From: Pyrinomonadaceae bacterium
GTDB taxonomy: Bacteria; Acidobacteriota; Blastocatellia; Pyrinomonadales; Pyrinomonadaceae
Assembly (NCBI GenBank): GCA_022843305.1
Contig: JALHNX010000007.1
Span: forward strand, 1 to 62,280
Direction: 5' to 3'
DNA length: 62,280 bases
The notes below the pieces were generated by a model. That model ran no database searches. It was not told the DNA's origin and saw only the letters and a program-made list of their open reading frames with translations. Each line of letters begins with the position of its first letter. The stretch's first letter is position 1. Made by a program: the position numbers and the translations under genes. This document shows, in pieces, positions 1 through 8,719 of this stretch.

Positions 1-1394
1 GGCTGGTCGGGATCGCCTTCGAGAAAATGGACGAGAACTTCCATCCCGATTCGCGGAATAAACATCGATCCCCATTTATTGCCCGCCCAGGTTTGCGCGA
101 CGCGCACCCAGCACGAACTGCCTTCGTTGACCTGCCCGTCGCGGTCCCAATGAAGCTGAACTTTGACGCGCCCGTATTTATCCGTATAAATTTCTTCGCC
201 GGCAGGACCGACGACAAAGGCTGTTTGACTGCCCTGCACAATCGGTTTCGGCGTTTTTCGCGGCGGGCGAAACGGCGGCGCTTTGTTTCCGTGCGCGATG
301 CAGGTAAATCCGTTCGTATAAGACTCTTCAATATTGTCATTCGAAACGTAACTCGGATTTTGTTCGGTTTCGTGCGTGACGGATGTAATCACATACTGCC
401 CGTTGTTTCCCGCGTTCGGATGATTAAACAGTTCAAAGCGATAGCCGGCGGTCATCGCAGAACAATCGCCTCTGCCGCTGATCACTTTATATTGAGCGTC
501 CAAAGATTCGATCATTGTTTTGGCGGCAGTTCCCTTGTCGCTCTCCGTCAGACTAAATTCACTGTCATATTTTCTGGCATAACCGCCCGGAAAATCATAA
601 AGTTCCAGTTTTTGATTGTCGCTGACCGAAAAGATGCTCAGTTCTTCTTTGTCGAGTTTTTTCGCGGGAAGTTGAAAATGATAATCCCATAAGGTTACTT
701 TGCCGGTTTGCAGTTGAAATTCGGTCTGCCAACTGTTAATTGAAGTTACGAAATCTTCGGCATCGCGGGTAACATCAATAAAATACGGGATCTTGCTTTT
801 CGACGGGCAATCGGGATGTGATTGCGGCGTATTGGCAACGACCATCTTGTGTTTCCCGTCTTGATGCTCGAAGTAGTAATAAATTCCTTCTTCTTCCATC
901 AGACGCGAGGCGAAATCAAAATCCGATTCGCGGTATTGAACGCAATAATTTCGCTTGTTGGCAACTCCCTGAATCTGCCACGAAACATCAAAACCGTCGA
1001 AGACTTTTCGTAAGATGTCGGGAACGCTCAGGTTTTGAAAAATCCGGCTCTGGGATTTTTGCGTCAGAATCCAAACGTGCGGGACGATTTTCGCATAATA
1101 ATAGGAAAAACGAATATCGCGGCTGCCCTGCGAAAAACGGCTGACGATTCCCGTCAACTCCCGAATCGTTCCGTCTCGCTGATCAATCGTGACCGTTACG
1201 CCTTTACCGACAATCTGTGTCGGGTCAACGACCGTCGCTTCAAATCCGGCGACGGTTTCTTCGTGAAGCAGTTCAACGTCAATCGAAAACAGCTGCGACA
1301 AACCTTCGGAAGCCGAAAGCCGGTTGATCAAAAGAAAGTCCTTGCCCAAAGGTGTGTAGATCGCCAGCAATCTATTGTCTTGTGTCGTCGGCAT
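1..1394 (-). CDS. vgrG: Type VI secretion spike protein VgrG, partial (C-terminal part beyond left edge)
   Basis: Reading the minus strand from the ATG at 1394 gives an uninterrupted frame of 464 codons that runs off the window. It starts MPTTQDNRLLAIYTPLGKDF and continues with FSIDVELLHEE, a Vgr-family gp27-like N-terminal region. Further on are RYNYxxQYRESDFxFxxRLMEEEGIYYYFEH-type residues (here YCVQYRESDFDFASRLMEEE) and then the gp5 OB-fold entry QTAFVVGPAGEEIYTDKYGR followed by VKVQLHWDRDG. This is the classic VgrG/TssI order. In T6SS the trimer forms the puncturing tip and carries effectors. The SD is AAGGG eight bases before ATG. No other T6SS gene is visible here, so it may be an orphan vgrG island. 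The effector or C-terminal extension lies outside the window. Confidence 0.93.
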   Translation of the reverse strand, partial: MPTTQDNRLLAIYTPLGKDFLLINRLSASEGLSQLFSIDVELLHEETVAGFEATVVDPTQIVGKGVTVTIDQRDGTIRELTGIVSRFSQGSRDIRFSYYYAKIVPHVWILTQKSQSRIFQNLSVPDILRKVFDGFDVSWQIQGVANKRNYCVQYRESDFDFASRLMEEEGIYYYFEHQDGKHKMVVANTPQSHPDCPSKSKIPYFIDVTRDAEDFVTSINSWQTEFQLQTGKVTLWDYHFQLPAKKLDKEELSIFSVSDNQKLELYDFPGGYARKYDSEFSLTESDKGTAAKTMIESLDAQYKVISGRGDCSAMTAGYRFELFNHPNAGNNGQYVITSVTHETEQNPSYVSNDNIEESYTNGFTCIAHGNKAPPFRPPRKTPKPIVQGSQTAFVVGPAGEEIYTDKYGRVKVQLHWDRDGQVNEGSSCWVRVAQTWAGNKWGSMFIPRIGMEVLVHFLEGDPDQ

Positions 1395-1785
1395 AATTTT
1401 TTTCCCTTTTTGTAAGGATTCAATTACTTATACAAAAAATCGGTAACTTTAGTTTTCGCTGCACTGACGATTTTCAGATACGATTATTGAAACGGGTAAA
1501 TGCTTTTGATAACTTATATTTTAATGCATTTTTAAAAGAGAAGTATTTTTAATTTGAAAATTATCTTACCGTCAAATATTGCCAGAAGTCAATCATTTTG
1601 AACGATTTATATTTTCAGTTCTGATAAACTCTCATAATTCGAAAAAAGCGATAAACTGGTAACTGTCGGAGTATTCAACTATTGATTCAAACAGATTTGC
1701 CGGTTGTCCGCCGGCGGTAGTTTTCTAAATTCAAAAGCTGTTGAAAACCACAGCGCATCAGGGACAAATGACTGAGAAAAAAATA
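1395..1785. other. AT-rich divergent intergenic region between vgrG and polA
   Basis: About 390 bases without a credible gene. It must hold the promoters for both divergent genes. I see AT-rich stretches but no confident -35/-10 pair and no clear repeat. Confidence 0.5.
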
Positions 1786-4488
1786 ATGAAACGAGTATTT
1801 TTAATTGATACGATGTCGCATATTTTCCGCGCCTTTTTCGCACCGATGGGCGCGCGGCAAGAGCCTCTGCGAAACTCGAAAGGACAGGTTACACAGGCGG
1901 TTTTTGTCTTTACGAATATGCTCCGCAAGCTCCTCAACGACGAAAAACCCGACTACATCGCCGCCGTTTTCGATTCCGCCGCCCCGACCTTTCGCCACGA
2001 TTCGTTTGCCGATTACAAAGCGAACCGCGCCGAAATGCCCGAAGATCTGTCTTCGCAGATGCCTTATATCGTCAAGGTTTGCGAGGCTTTCAACATTCCG
2101 ATCCTGAAAATGGACGGCTTTGAAGCCGATGATATTATCGGCACGCTGGCGCAGAAAGTTACCGAAAAAGGAATGCAATCCGTCATCGTGTCAAATGACA
2201 AGGATTTGTGCCAGTTAGTGCGCGACCCGTTAATCGTTTGTATGCGGCAGAATTCGCAGAACGTTAAGCGTAAGGTTTCCGTGCCGCCGATCGAATGGTG
2301 CGACGAAGCATGGGTTTTGAACAAATTCGGCGTTCCGCCGACGAAAATCATTGATCTGCTCGGTTTGATGGGCGACGCGATAGACAATATTCCCGGCGCG
2401 CCCGGAATCGGCGAAAAAGGCGCGACCAAACTCGTTCAGCAGTTCGGTTCAGCCGAAGAAGCGATGCGCCGCGCCGACGAAGTGACGCATAAAACCTACC
2501 GCGAATCTTTGCAGAACAATCAGGATATTATCCGTCAGTCAATCGAGCTTGCGACGGTTCATAATTTCGTGCCGGTCGAACTCGATCTCGACGCGCTCAA
2601 ACACCGCGACCCGAACCGCCAGCTCGCCTACCAGCTTTTCCGCGAACTCGAATTTACGTCATTAACGCGCGAATTTGCCGATTCGATGCCGCTTTTCGAG
2701 GGCTTGGACAATACGCCGATCGTCCGGATCGAACGCCGTTACAAAATCATCAACAACCGCGCCGAACTCGATAAACTGATCCGCCGTTTGTGGGAAACCG
2801 AACATTGGAGCTTTCAGGTTGACGATTCGAATTCCGAAGCGAAAGCCGATTCCTACGCGAAAAAACCGCCGCGCGGCGTGGCGATCGCGACCGGCGCGGG
2901 CGCGTCGTATTACGTCGATCTGGAAAATTTCGCCGAAGGCTTGGAATCGGCGGTCGAGCCGCTCCGGGATATTCTCTCGAACGGATTTCTCGCCAAAGTA
3001 ACGCACGATTACAAATGCAATCTCGCGGTTCTGCAAAAGATCGGCATCGCGCCCGAAGCCGTCGAGGACGACACGATGATCGCGGCTTACCTGATTGACT
3101 CGGGACGCGGAAAATACGATCTCTCGTCGCTCGCACAGATTTACGCGGGCTGCGATGAAGCCTTCGAAATTCCCGAAGGCTGGACGGAAAACCAATACCG
3201 CACGGCGGAACGCGCTGATTTCGCTTTCCAAACCGCGCCGGTTCTTCGCAAAAAAATCGAGGAAGACGAGCTGGAGAAAATTTACACGGAGATCGAACTG
3301 CCGCTCGAACCGCTTTTATATCGCATCGAAGTCGCCGGCATGAAGGTCAACGAAGCGGCTCTGAAAGGCTTTTCGGATTTCGTTTCGACCGAACTCGAAA
3401 CCCTGCGCGAAAAGATTTACGCGATTGCGGGACGCGAGTTTAATATCGGTTCGCCCAAACAGGTCGGCGAAATTTTGTCGGAACTGAACATCGCCGGAAC
3501 GAAAAAAACCGCGACCGGACAGATTTCGACGAGCAAAGACATTCTGCTCGAACTCGCCGAAACTTATGACATTGCGCGTTTGATTATTGATTACCGCGAG
3601 CTTGACAAGCTCAAAGCGACTTATGCCGACGCGCTCCCGAAAATGATCGACGAGGACGGGCGGATTCACGGAAACTTAAATCAAACCGTTGCCGTGACGG
3701 GAAGGCTCTCATCGACCGAACCAAACTTACAAAATATTCCGATCCGCACTGAACTCGGTCAGCAGATCCGCCGTGCGTTCATTCCCGAACCCGGCTATAA
3801 ACTGATTTCGGCTGATTATTCACAGCTCGAACTGCGCTTGCTGGCGTATGTCACACGCGACGAACGAATGCTCGACGCGTTCAAAAACGGCGAGGACATT
3901 CACGCGCAAACCGCGAAACTCGTTTTCGGCGCGAAAACCGACGCGGAAATGAAAATCGCCCGCCGCAATGCGAAGATCGTCAATTTTGCGATTGCCTACG
4001 CCGTCGAAGCCTACGGGCTTTCGCAGCGCGTCGGGATTTCCCGCGCCGAAGCCAAAAAGGTGATCGAAGATTATTACGAAACCTACAAAGGCGTGAAAAA
4101 ATTTATGGACGAAATGCCCGAAATCGCCCGCGAAAAAGGTTTTGTAACCTCGATTTTCGGCAGACGAAGATATTTTCCGTCAATCAACGACCGCAATTTC
4201 AGCGTCCGCACACGCGCCGAACGCGAGGCGATCAATATGCCGCTCCAGGGTACCGCTTCCGATATTGTCAAGATTTCGATGCTCAAAACGGATGAAGCCT
4301 TGCGGCGTGAAAACCTGCAGACGCGGATGATTATGCAGGTTCACGACGAGCTTCTTTTCGAAGCACCCGAAGAGGAAGTCCCGAAGGCGATGGAAGTTAT
4401 TAAAAAGGCGATGGAATCGGCAGTTGAATTAGACGTTCCGCTGACGGTCGAAATCGGGGCGGGCGATAATTGGATGAACGTCAAATAA
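1786..4488 (+). CDS. polA: DNA polymerase I
   Basis: Pol I fills gaps and removes RNA primers. The N-terminal 5' nuclease domain (about residues 1-290) shows FLIDTMSHIFRAFF, DGFEADDIIGTLA, SNDKDLCQLV and GDAIDNIPGAPGIGEKGA. A 3'-5' exonuclease-like domain follows (about 330-510), but its metal ligands look lost: the usual DTET is QVDD and the usual NLKYD is DYKCN. The polymerase domain has motif A DYSQLELR, motif B RRNAKIVNFAIAYAVEAYG and motif C MQVHDELLFE. In motif B both usual glycines (NFG, YG) are alanine. About 900 residues is normal. I chose ATG 1786 because the family starts near MKRVFLID; in-frame ATG 1768 and TTG 1741 are alternatives. It is convergent with the next gene. Confidence 0.96.
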   Translation: MKRVFLIDTMSHIFRAFFAPMGARQEPLRNSKGQVTQAVFVFTNMLRKLLNDEKPDYIAAVFDSAAPTFRHDSFADYKANRAEMPEDLSSQMPYIVKVCEAFNIPILKMDGFEADDIIGTLAQKVTEKGMQSVIVSNDKDLCQLVRDPLIVCMRQNSQNVKRKVSVPPIEWCDEAWVLNKFGVPPTKIIDLLGLMGDAIDNIPGAPGIGEKGATKLVQQFGSAEEAMRRADEVTHKTYRESLQNNQDIIRQSIELATVHNFVPVELDLDALKHRDPNRQLAYQLFRELEFTSLTREFADSMPLFEGLDNTPIVRIERRYKIINNRAELDKLIRRLWETEHWSFQVDDSNSEAKADSYAKKPPRGVAIATGAGASYYVDLENFAEGLESAVEPLRDILSNGFLAKVTHDYKCNLAVLQKIGIAPEAVEDDTMIAAYLIDSGRGKYDLSSLAQIYAGCDEAFEIPEGWTENQYRTAERADFAFQTAPVLRKKIEEDELEKIYTEIELPLEPLLYRIEVAGMKVNEAALKGFSDFVSTELETLREKIYAIAGREFNIGSPKQVGEILSELNIAGTKKTATGQISTSKDILLELAETYDIARLIIDYRELDKLKATYADALPKMIDEDGRIHGNLNQTVAVTGRLSSTEPNLQNIPIRTELGQQIRRAFIPEPGYKLISADYSQLELRLLAYVTRDERMLDAFKNGEDIHAQTAKLVFGAKTDAEMKIARRNAKIVNFAIAYAVEAYGLSQRVGISRAEAKKVIEDYYETYKGVKKFMDEMPEIAREKGFVTSIFGRRRYFPSINDRNFSVRTRAEREAINMPLQGTASDIVKISMLKTDEALRRENLQTRMIMQVHDELLFEAPEEEVPKAMEVIKKAMESAVELDVPLTVEIGAGDNWMNVK

Positions 4489-4493
4489 AATCT

Positions 4494-4639
4494 GATTTGG
4501 GATTTGGGATTTGGGATTTGTTTCTTTTTACAGCTGACGTTTTTGTTTTAAACGATTGTTTGTCAGAAACATTTAGAATAAGCGCGCCTTCATTAGCGCG
4601 TCGGCAAATCCCAAATCCCAAATCCCAAATCCCAAATCC
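4494..4639. repeat. Paired heptamer microrepeat arms (word GGGATTT / AAATCCC)
   Basis: Left arm 4494-4520 is four tandem copies of a GGGATTT-like heptamer. Right arm 4605-4639 is five copies of its complement. They enclose an 85-base spacer and lie exactly between the stop codons of polA and the convergent gene. The arms could pair into a long stem. One of the microrepeat pairs discussed in the findings. Confidence 0.85.
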
Positions 4640-4641
4640 TT

Positions 4642-5664
4642 TTAACGCGCCGTCGGACGGTCACGATACCAGGGTTCTTTGAAGCGCAGGATATTTGCGA
4701 AAAGGCGTGTCGGGTTAAAAAGCATCCGGCTGAAAATTTTGATATAGAAATTGTTTGTGCGGCGTTCGATGCTTTTGATAAAATAGCGGTCAATGGCGTC
4801 TTCGGTAATGAGCATCGCCGTGCCGACCGTCGGCGTAATGACAATATCTTCCCATGTTTGTTTGCCGTTCCAGCCGACATTGCCGATTGATGCCTGACTG
4901 AGCGGTCCGATCTCGAATTGCGCTGACCAAGCCGTCGTCCAAAGCATCACTTTCATCCGACTGCGCCAGTAATCGCCCGAGCTTCCGAACTGTTGCCGCC
5001 GCGCCTGCGGGCTGTTCTGAACATAAATAAATCCGGTCAGCGAGCCCTGCATCGGGTGCGCGATGTAATTGGTAAAAAACTTACCGCCGTCGCTCCAGCC
5101 GCGCAGGGATTTTACAGAATCCACATAATCGCCCCAAAAGTTCCCTTTTAGAGCCTGCCGCGTTTTTTTCTGTCCGAGAATTGCATAACCGTGCTGAACG
5201 CCGAGAAACATAAACGATTGATTGAACGCCGCCCGCCAGTTGAAGCCCTCTTTTTTTAAAGAAGCGGTTTCTTCATCTTTCGCTTCATTTTCCAAATCTA
5301 AAGAAGGAATCGGCATTTGAACCGGAAGTTTTTTCAACTCTTTGACGGCTGAACCGCTGAAATCAAAGTTTCGTTCGGTAATTTTAATCGCCCGAAAATT
5401 ATCATTTTTGAGTTCCGGTTTAACAGTTATTTGAGAAAATTCGATTTTTTCTTCGTTCCGATTAATTTCGTCTGCTTCTTCAACGCCGGTTCGAGTCGAA
5501 GTAAATGAAGGTAAAGATAACGGATTTTCAATTTTCGATGCCGGTATAACCGATTCCTCTGCCGAAACTTGATCTAAATTTTTGTTCTGTGCCGCAACGA
5601 TTTGCGAACAAATCATCAAAAAGCTAAAAAAGAAAAGTAAACACTTTTTACGGTGCAAGCGCAT
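4642..5664 (-). CDS. Exported protein of unknown function
   Basis: Predicted 340 residues. ATG 5664 is preferred over the longer frame (5706) because a strong SD, AAGGGGG, lies eight bases before it and the protein then starts MRLHRKKCLLFFFSFLMI, a clean signal peptide ending near VAAQN. Residues ~20-165 are polar and low in complexity. The C-terminal half (FNWRAAFNQSFMFLGVQHGYA, FFTNYIAHPMQGSLTGFIY, WTTAWSAQFEIGPLSQASIG) is rich in aromatics and glycine, as in envelope-associated proteins. The style recalls DUF3943-like outer-membrane-linked proteins, but I do not firmly recognise it. No operon partner is evident. Confidence 0.75.
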   Translation of the reverse strand: MRLHRKKCLLFFFSFLMICSQIVAAQNKNLDQVSAEESVIPASKIENPLSLPSFTSTRTGVEEADEINRNEEKIEFSQITVKPELKNDNFRAIKITERNFDFSGSAVKELKKLPVQMPIPSLDLENEAKDEETASLKKEGFNWRAAFNQSFMFLGVQHGYAILGQKKTRQALKGNFWGDYVDSVKSLRGWSDGGKFFTNYIAHPMQGSLTGFIYVQNSPQARRQQFGSSGDYWRSRMKVMLWTTAWSAQFEIGPLSQASIGNVGWNGKQTWEDIVITPTVGTAMLITEDAIDRYFIKSIERRTNNFYIKIFSRMLFNPTRLFANILRFKEPWYRDRPTAR

Positions 5665-5820
5665 TTTAATTCCCCCTTGATAAAAAATTTCCGGAAATCT
5701 ATTCAATTACCGATTTGTCAGTGTCAAAACTCGATTAATAAAGAGTTTCGACTCCGCAATGAAATGCTTTAAAGATTGAAAATACTTTTGCGCCCGTTCG
5801 GGCGGTAATTCTCAAAAAAA

Positions 5821-6189
5821 CTATCCTTCGAGGTATTGATGAATGACCGGCGCAAGCGAATCAAAATCAACCGGCTTGTCAATCAAATCGTTGCAGCCGG
5901 CTTCGATAGCTTTTTTATAATACAATTTGCCGAATGCCGTAACCGCGATGATCGGGATATTTTTCCCGTCGGCTTCTAATTCCCGAATCGCTCTGGTCGC
6001 GGTTAATCCATCTACTTCGGGCAGTGAAATATCCATTAAAATAAGGTCGGGATGTATTTGTTTGAATATATCAAAAGCCTCGATGCCGTCTCTGGCTTCG
6101 CAAACCTGATAACCTTTATCTTCCAACAAATATTTCATAAAACTTCGCGTATCTTCATAATCTTCAACGATGAGAATTTTTTTTGACAT
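5821..6189 (-). CDS. Stand-alone response regulator receiver (CheY-like)
   Basis: 122 residues, a complete receiver domain with no output domain. Acidic pocket E9-D10, phospho-acceptor D53 in LILMDISLPEVDG, T84 in IIAVTAFG and K105 in LIDKPVD are all present, so it should be phosphorylatable. Such single-domain regulators relay phosphate in multi-kinase pathways or bind a partner. It is divergent from a second receiver gene at 6495. No kinase is nearby. A GC-rich hairpin (CGCCCG-tt-CGGGCG, 5789-5802) lies just after its stop and could be a weak terminator. Confidence 0.93.
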   Translation of the reverse strand: MSKKILIVEDYEDTRSFMKYLLEDKGYQVCEARDGIEAFDIFKQIHPDLILMDISLPEVDGLTATRAIRELEADGKNIPIIAVTAFGKLYYKKAIEAGCNDLIDKPVDFDSLAPVIHQYLEG

Positions 6190-6494
6190 AAATACCTTCC
6201 TGTCAATGCTGACACAAAATAAAACAGAATTTGCTCAATTTATTCCTTCAATGCAACTAAAGAGCCAAAACCGTTTATTTGTTGTTTTATGGTTATTTAT
6301 CAGAAATACGCTGTCGGGATTCGTAGGAAACCGATGAGATGTGTGCGATAATCAAACAAACGCGCATCATATCCTTTTACCGGAATGAAAAAGTTTGACG
6401 AGCATTGCGTTAATCGTTATCGAAAACATATTTACCAAACTTTATTTTCATACAAGGCTGTTTCAGTAAATGCCGCCAACTATTTTGAAGTAAA
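6190..6494. other. Intergenic region between divergent receiver genes
   Basis: About 305 bases holding the two opposite promoters. I see no gene, no strong hairpin and no repeat. Confidence 0.5.
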
Positions 6495-6881
6495 ATGTCA
6501 AAAAACAAACATTCCATCCTGTGTGTCGAGGATGATAAAGATAATTCCGATTTATTAACTTATCTCTTTGAAAGCGAAGGTTTTGAAGTAACGACCTGCG
6601 ACACGGTCGAGGCATGCTTAAAACACACTCTGCAAAAGAAGTTTGATGCGATTATTTTAGACAATCGGCTCGGACATACAACCACGCTCGGCGCTTGTCA
6701 GGAAATCAGGGAAAACGACCCGAACGTTCCGATCATTTACTACAGCGGCGAATCACGACCGAAAGAAATAGAAAAAGCGCTCGCCGATTGCGCCGTCGCT
6801 TATCTGGTAAAACCCGACGATTTCGAGAAATTAGTCCCGACTATCAACAGATTAATTCAGGAAACCGTTGCCCAAGTTTAA
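6495..6881 (+). CDS. Stand-alone response regulator receiver
   Basis: 128 residues, receiver only. Acidic residues E12-D13-D14, phospho-acceptor D56 in IILDNRLG, S84 in IIYYSGES and K106 in YLVKPDD are visible. It is diverged from the neighbour at 5821, so this is not a recent duplication. The tail ends NRLIQETVAQV with no DNA-binding or enzymatic domain. A function as phosphorelay or adaptor is inferred. The small gene at 6966 follows at 84 bases. Confidence 0.9.
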   Translation: MSKNKHSILCVEDDKDNSDLLTYLFESEGFEVTTCDTVEACLKHTLQKKFDAIILDNRLGHTTTLGACQEIRENDPNVPIIYYSGESRPKEIEKALADCAVAYLVKPDDFEKLVPTINRLIQETVAQV

Positions 6882-6965
6882 ACTTTCTTTTAATATTTCA
6901 TTGTCATTTGTCGTTCAGCTTCAAATAAACAGAGCATAAAATAAAATTTTTGCTAAAATTAATTT

Positions 6966-7196
6966 ATGTCGGAAGATAAAAACAGAACAGCTTATATTGG
7001 AATCGAAAGAGCGGAAAAAACTGTCAAATATATTGCGAAAGTATTCAATGAATCGCCCTGCGAGATTACCAAACAGCAGTATAACGCGATTGTTAAAGCC
7101 TTGAGCGCACAGGATTGGAAAAATGCGGAAGAAGATGAATTAAGCATCATCAACCGAGTCATCAATGCCCAATTAAAACCAACCGATATAAGTTGA
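6966..7196 (+). CDS. Small hypothetical protein
   Basis: 76 residues, MSEDKNRTAYIGIERAEKTV and so on, charged and probably helical, with no signal peptide or membrane segment. The reading frame uses codons like its neighbours and fills the gap between the receiver gene and the VWFA gene. I do not recognise the family. It may be co-transcribed with the receiver at 6495, which would suggest a signalling partner, but that is guesswork. Confidence 0.55.
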   Translation: MSEDKNRTAYIGIERAEKTVKYIAKVFNESPCEITKQQYNAIVKALSAQDWKNAEEDELSIINRVINAQLKPTDIS

Positions 7197-7357
7197 TAAT
7201 GAGTGAAAACGCGATAAATACTGATACTCTATTTGTGAAAAAGTTTGTAGAAAACAAAAAATCAAACTATTTCACTTTTAAACTTTGAAATCTTGATAAA
7301 AACCAACCAAAAGCGCACAATCGGTATCTAAAGAGTTAAATTCCGGGAAGAAATATT

Positions 7358-8608
7358 ATGAAAGCTGCTTTATCTTATCGTCTTTTATTTGCAATCGTTT
7401 TGTTGTTCGCTTTCGGTGTGGTCGGTTTCGCGCAATCGAAAGTTCAAAGACCCGAGAAGAAAACCGGCGACGGTAAGAAAAATCAGCGTCCAACCGCCAA
7501 AACCGAGGAAGAACTCAAGAAGGAAGAAGAACAGCGACGGCTCGAAGAAGAAGCGAGAAACGCCGAACAAGATGACGAAGCCGTAGTTATCAAAACCAAT
7601 ATCGTCAATGTTGACGCGGTGGTTTACGATAAAAAATCAGGGCAGATTCTGACCGGTCTGAAAAAGGAAAACTTTGCGATTTTCGAGAACGGCGTGAAAC
7701 AGGAAATCGCGCAGTTTGCGACGCCCGAAGCGCCGATCACCGTCACTTTAGTAGTTGAATACAGCAAATGGTCGGAAGTTTTCGGCTTTTACGCCAATCG
7801 CGGTTTTGAATCGGGAAAGCTCGAAGTCATCCGTCCGGTCGCGTATTTTCTTTCGCGCTTTATCAAAGCGCCCGACGATTACGCTTCGGTCATCGCGTTC
7901 GACATTCGCCCGACGCCGATCACCGATTTCACGAACGATCCGAACCGCCTGCGGGCGACGGTTGATCTGCTTTTGCGAAACAATCCGGCGTTTCGTGAAA
8001 ACAATCTTTTCGATTCGATACAATTCGCGCTCGTCGGTGGCAAAGGCGATTCGGTCGTGTTGGAAAATTCAAAGGAAGAATACGCCCAATATGGCGGCAT
8101 GGTTGACGTTAAGGCAAAACGCCGCGCGATCATTCTGGTCGCTTCGGGCATTAACACCTTCAGCAAAACGAGCTACGACAAAGCCCGCAAAACCATCCAG
8201 GAATCGGGCATCCCGATCTACGTTATCAGCACGGGAAATCTTTTCTTCAAACTTTACGAAAGTCAGCTTCCGGCAACCGACGGACTGAACGGAATGCCCG
8301 GCAGATTAACGTTTTTGCAGGCGACAAACACGATGAACACATTTGCCAAAGAATCCGGCGGCGCGCATTTTCCGATAACTTTTGAAGGCGAAATTCCGAA
8401 CGCTTTGAATTCGATCAACGCGTTGATGCGTAACCAATACAGCCTCGCTTACGACGCGGGCGAAAAAACGCGCGACGGCAAAAAATACAAGCTCGAAGTC
8501 AAAGTTGACTTAAACGGCGACGGCATCTATGAAGAAAAACAGCTCGTCGTCCAGCATCGCCCGTTCTTCCAAACTGAGAAAGAAAAAAGTGAAAAAGTGA
8601 AAAAGTGA
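7358..8608 (+). CDS. Secreted VWFA-related protein of the acidobacterial type
   Basis: 416 residues with signal peptide MKAALSYRLLFAIVLLFAFG, cut near GFAQS, then a Lys/Glu-rich linker (residues 25-70). The next part, VDAVVYDKKSGQILTGLKKE then NFAIFENG and QEIAQF, is typical of the acidobacterial VWFA-domain family (TIGR03436-like). The VWFA core runs from about residue 125. Its usual metal site DxSxS is replaced by EYSKWS, so metal-dependent adhesion is doubtful. The end, TEKEKSEKVKK, is encoded by the tandem octamer repeat that starts there, so the C-terminus has been extended or replaced by the repeat. Biological role unknown; these proteins are abundant in the phylum. Confidence 0.88.
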   Translation: MKAALSYRLLFAIVLLFAFGVVGFAQSKVQRPEKKTGDGKKNQRPTAKTEEELKKEEEQRRLEEEARNAEQDDEAVVIKTNIVNVDAVVYDKKSGQILTGLKKENFAIFENGVKQEIAQFATPEAPITVTLVVEYSKWSEVFGFYANRGFESGKLEVIRPVAYFLSRFIKAPDDYASVIAFDIRPTPITDFTNDPNRLRATVDLLLRNNPAFRENNLFDSIQFALVGGKGDSVVLENSKEEYAQYGGMVDVKAKRRAIILVASGINTFSKTSYDKARKTIQESGIPIYVISTGNLFFKLYESQLPATDGLNGMPGRLTFLQATNTMNTFAKESGGAHFPITFEGEIPNALNSINALMRNQYSLAYDAGEKTRDGKKYKLEVKVDLNGDGIYEEKQLVVQHRPFFQTEKEKSEKVKK

Positions 8609-8718
8609 AAAAGTGAAAAAGTATAAAAGTGAAAAAGGAGGTTGAAAACTATCAACCTCCTTTTTTAACACGTCAACTTTTTAGCTTTTTCACTTTTTCA
8701 CTTTTTCACTTTTTCACT
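8582..8718. repeat. Paired octamer microrepeat arms (word GAAAAAGT / ACTTTTTC)
   Basis: Left arm 8582-8636 is about five copies of GAAAAAGT. Right arm 8683-8718 is about four copies of ACTTTTTC. Between them is a normal terminator hairpin (8632-8666). The left arm overlaps the last codons and stop of the VWFA gene and the right arm abuts the stop of the convergent gene at 8720. Confidence 0.88.
8632..8666. terminator. Bidirectional intrinsic terminator
   Basis: AAAAAGGAGGTTG, an 8-base loop, then CAACCTCCTTTTTT. Stem of 8 GC-containing pairs plus the A/T flanks. It serves the two convergent genes on either side. Confidence 0.88.
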
Positions 8719-8719
8719 T

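Noticed and set aside
27..1415. Several plus-strand frames over the first 1.4 kb
   Set aside because: They are antisense shadows of the vgrG gene, which is open on the minus strand to the window edge and has clear family motifs.
4494..4639. Microrepeat pairs considered as assembly or vector artefacts
   Set aside because: They occur at many places with different words, overlap codons and stop sites in frame, and include normal terminators between the arms, so artefact is unlikely.
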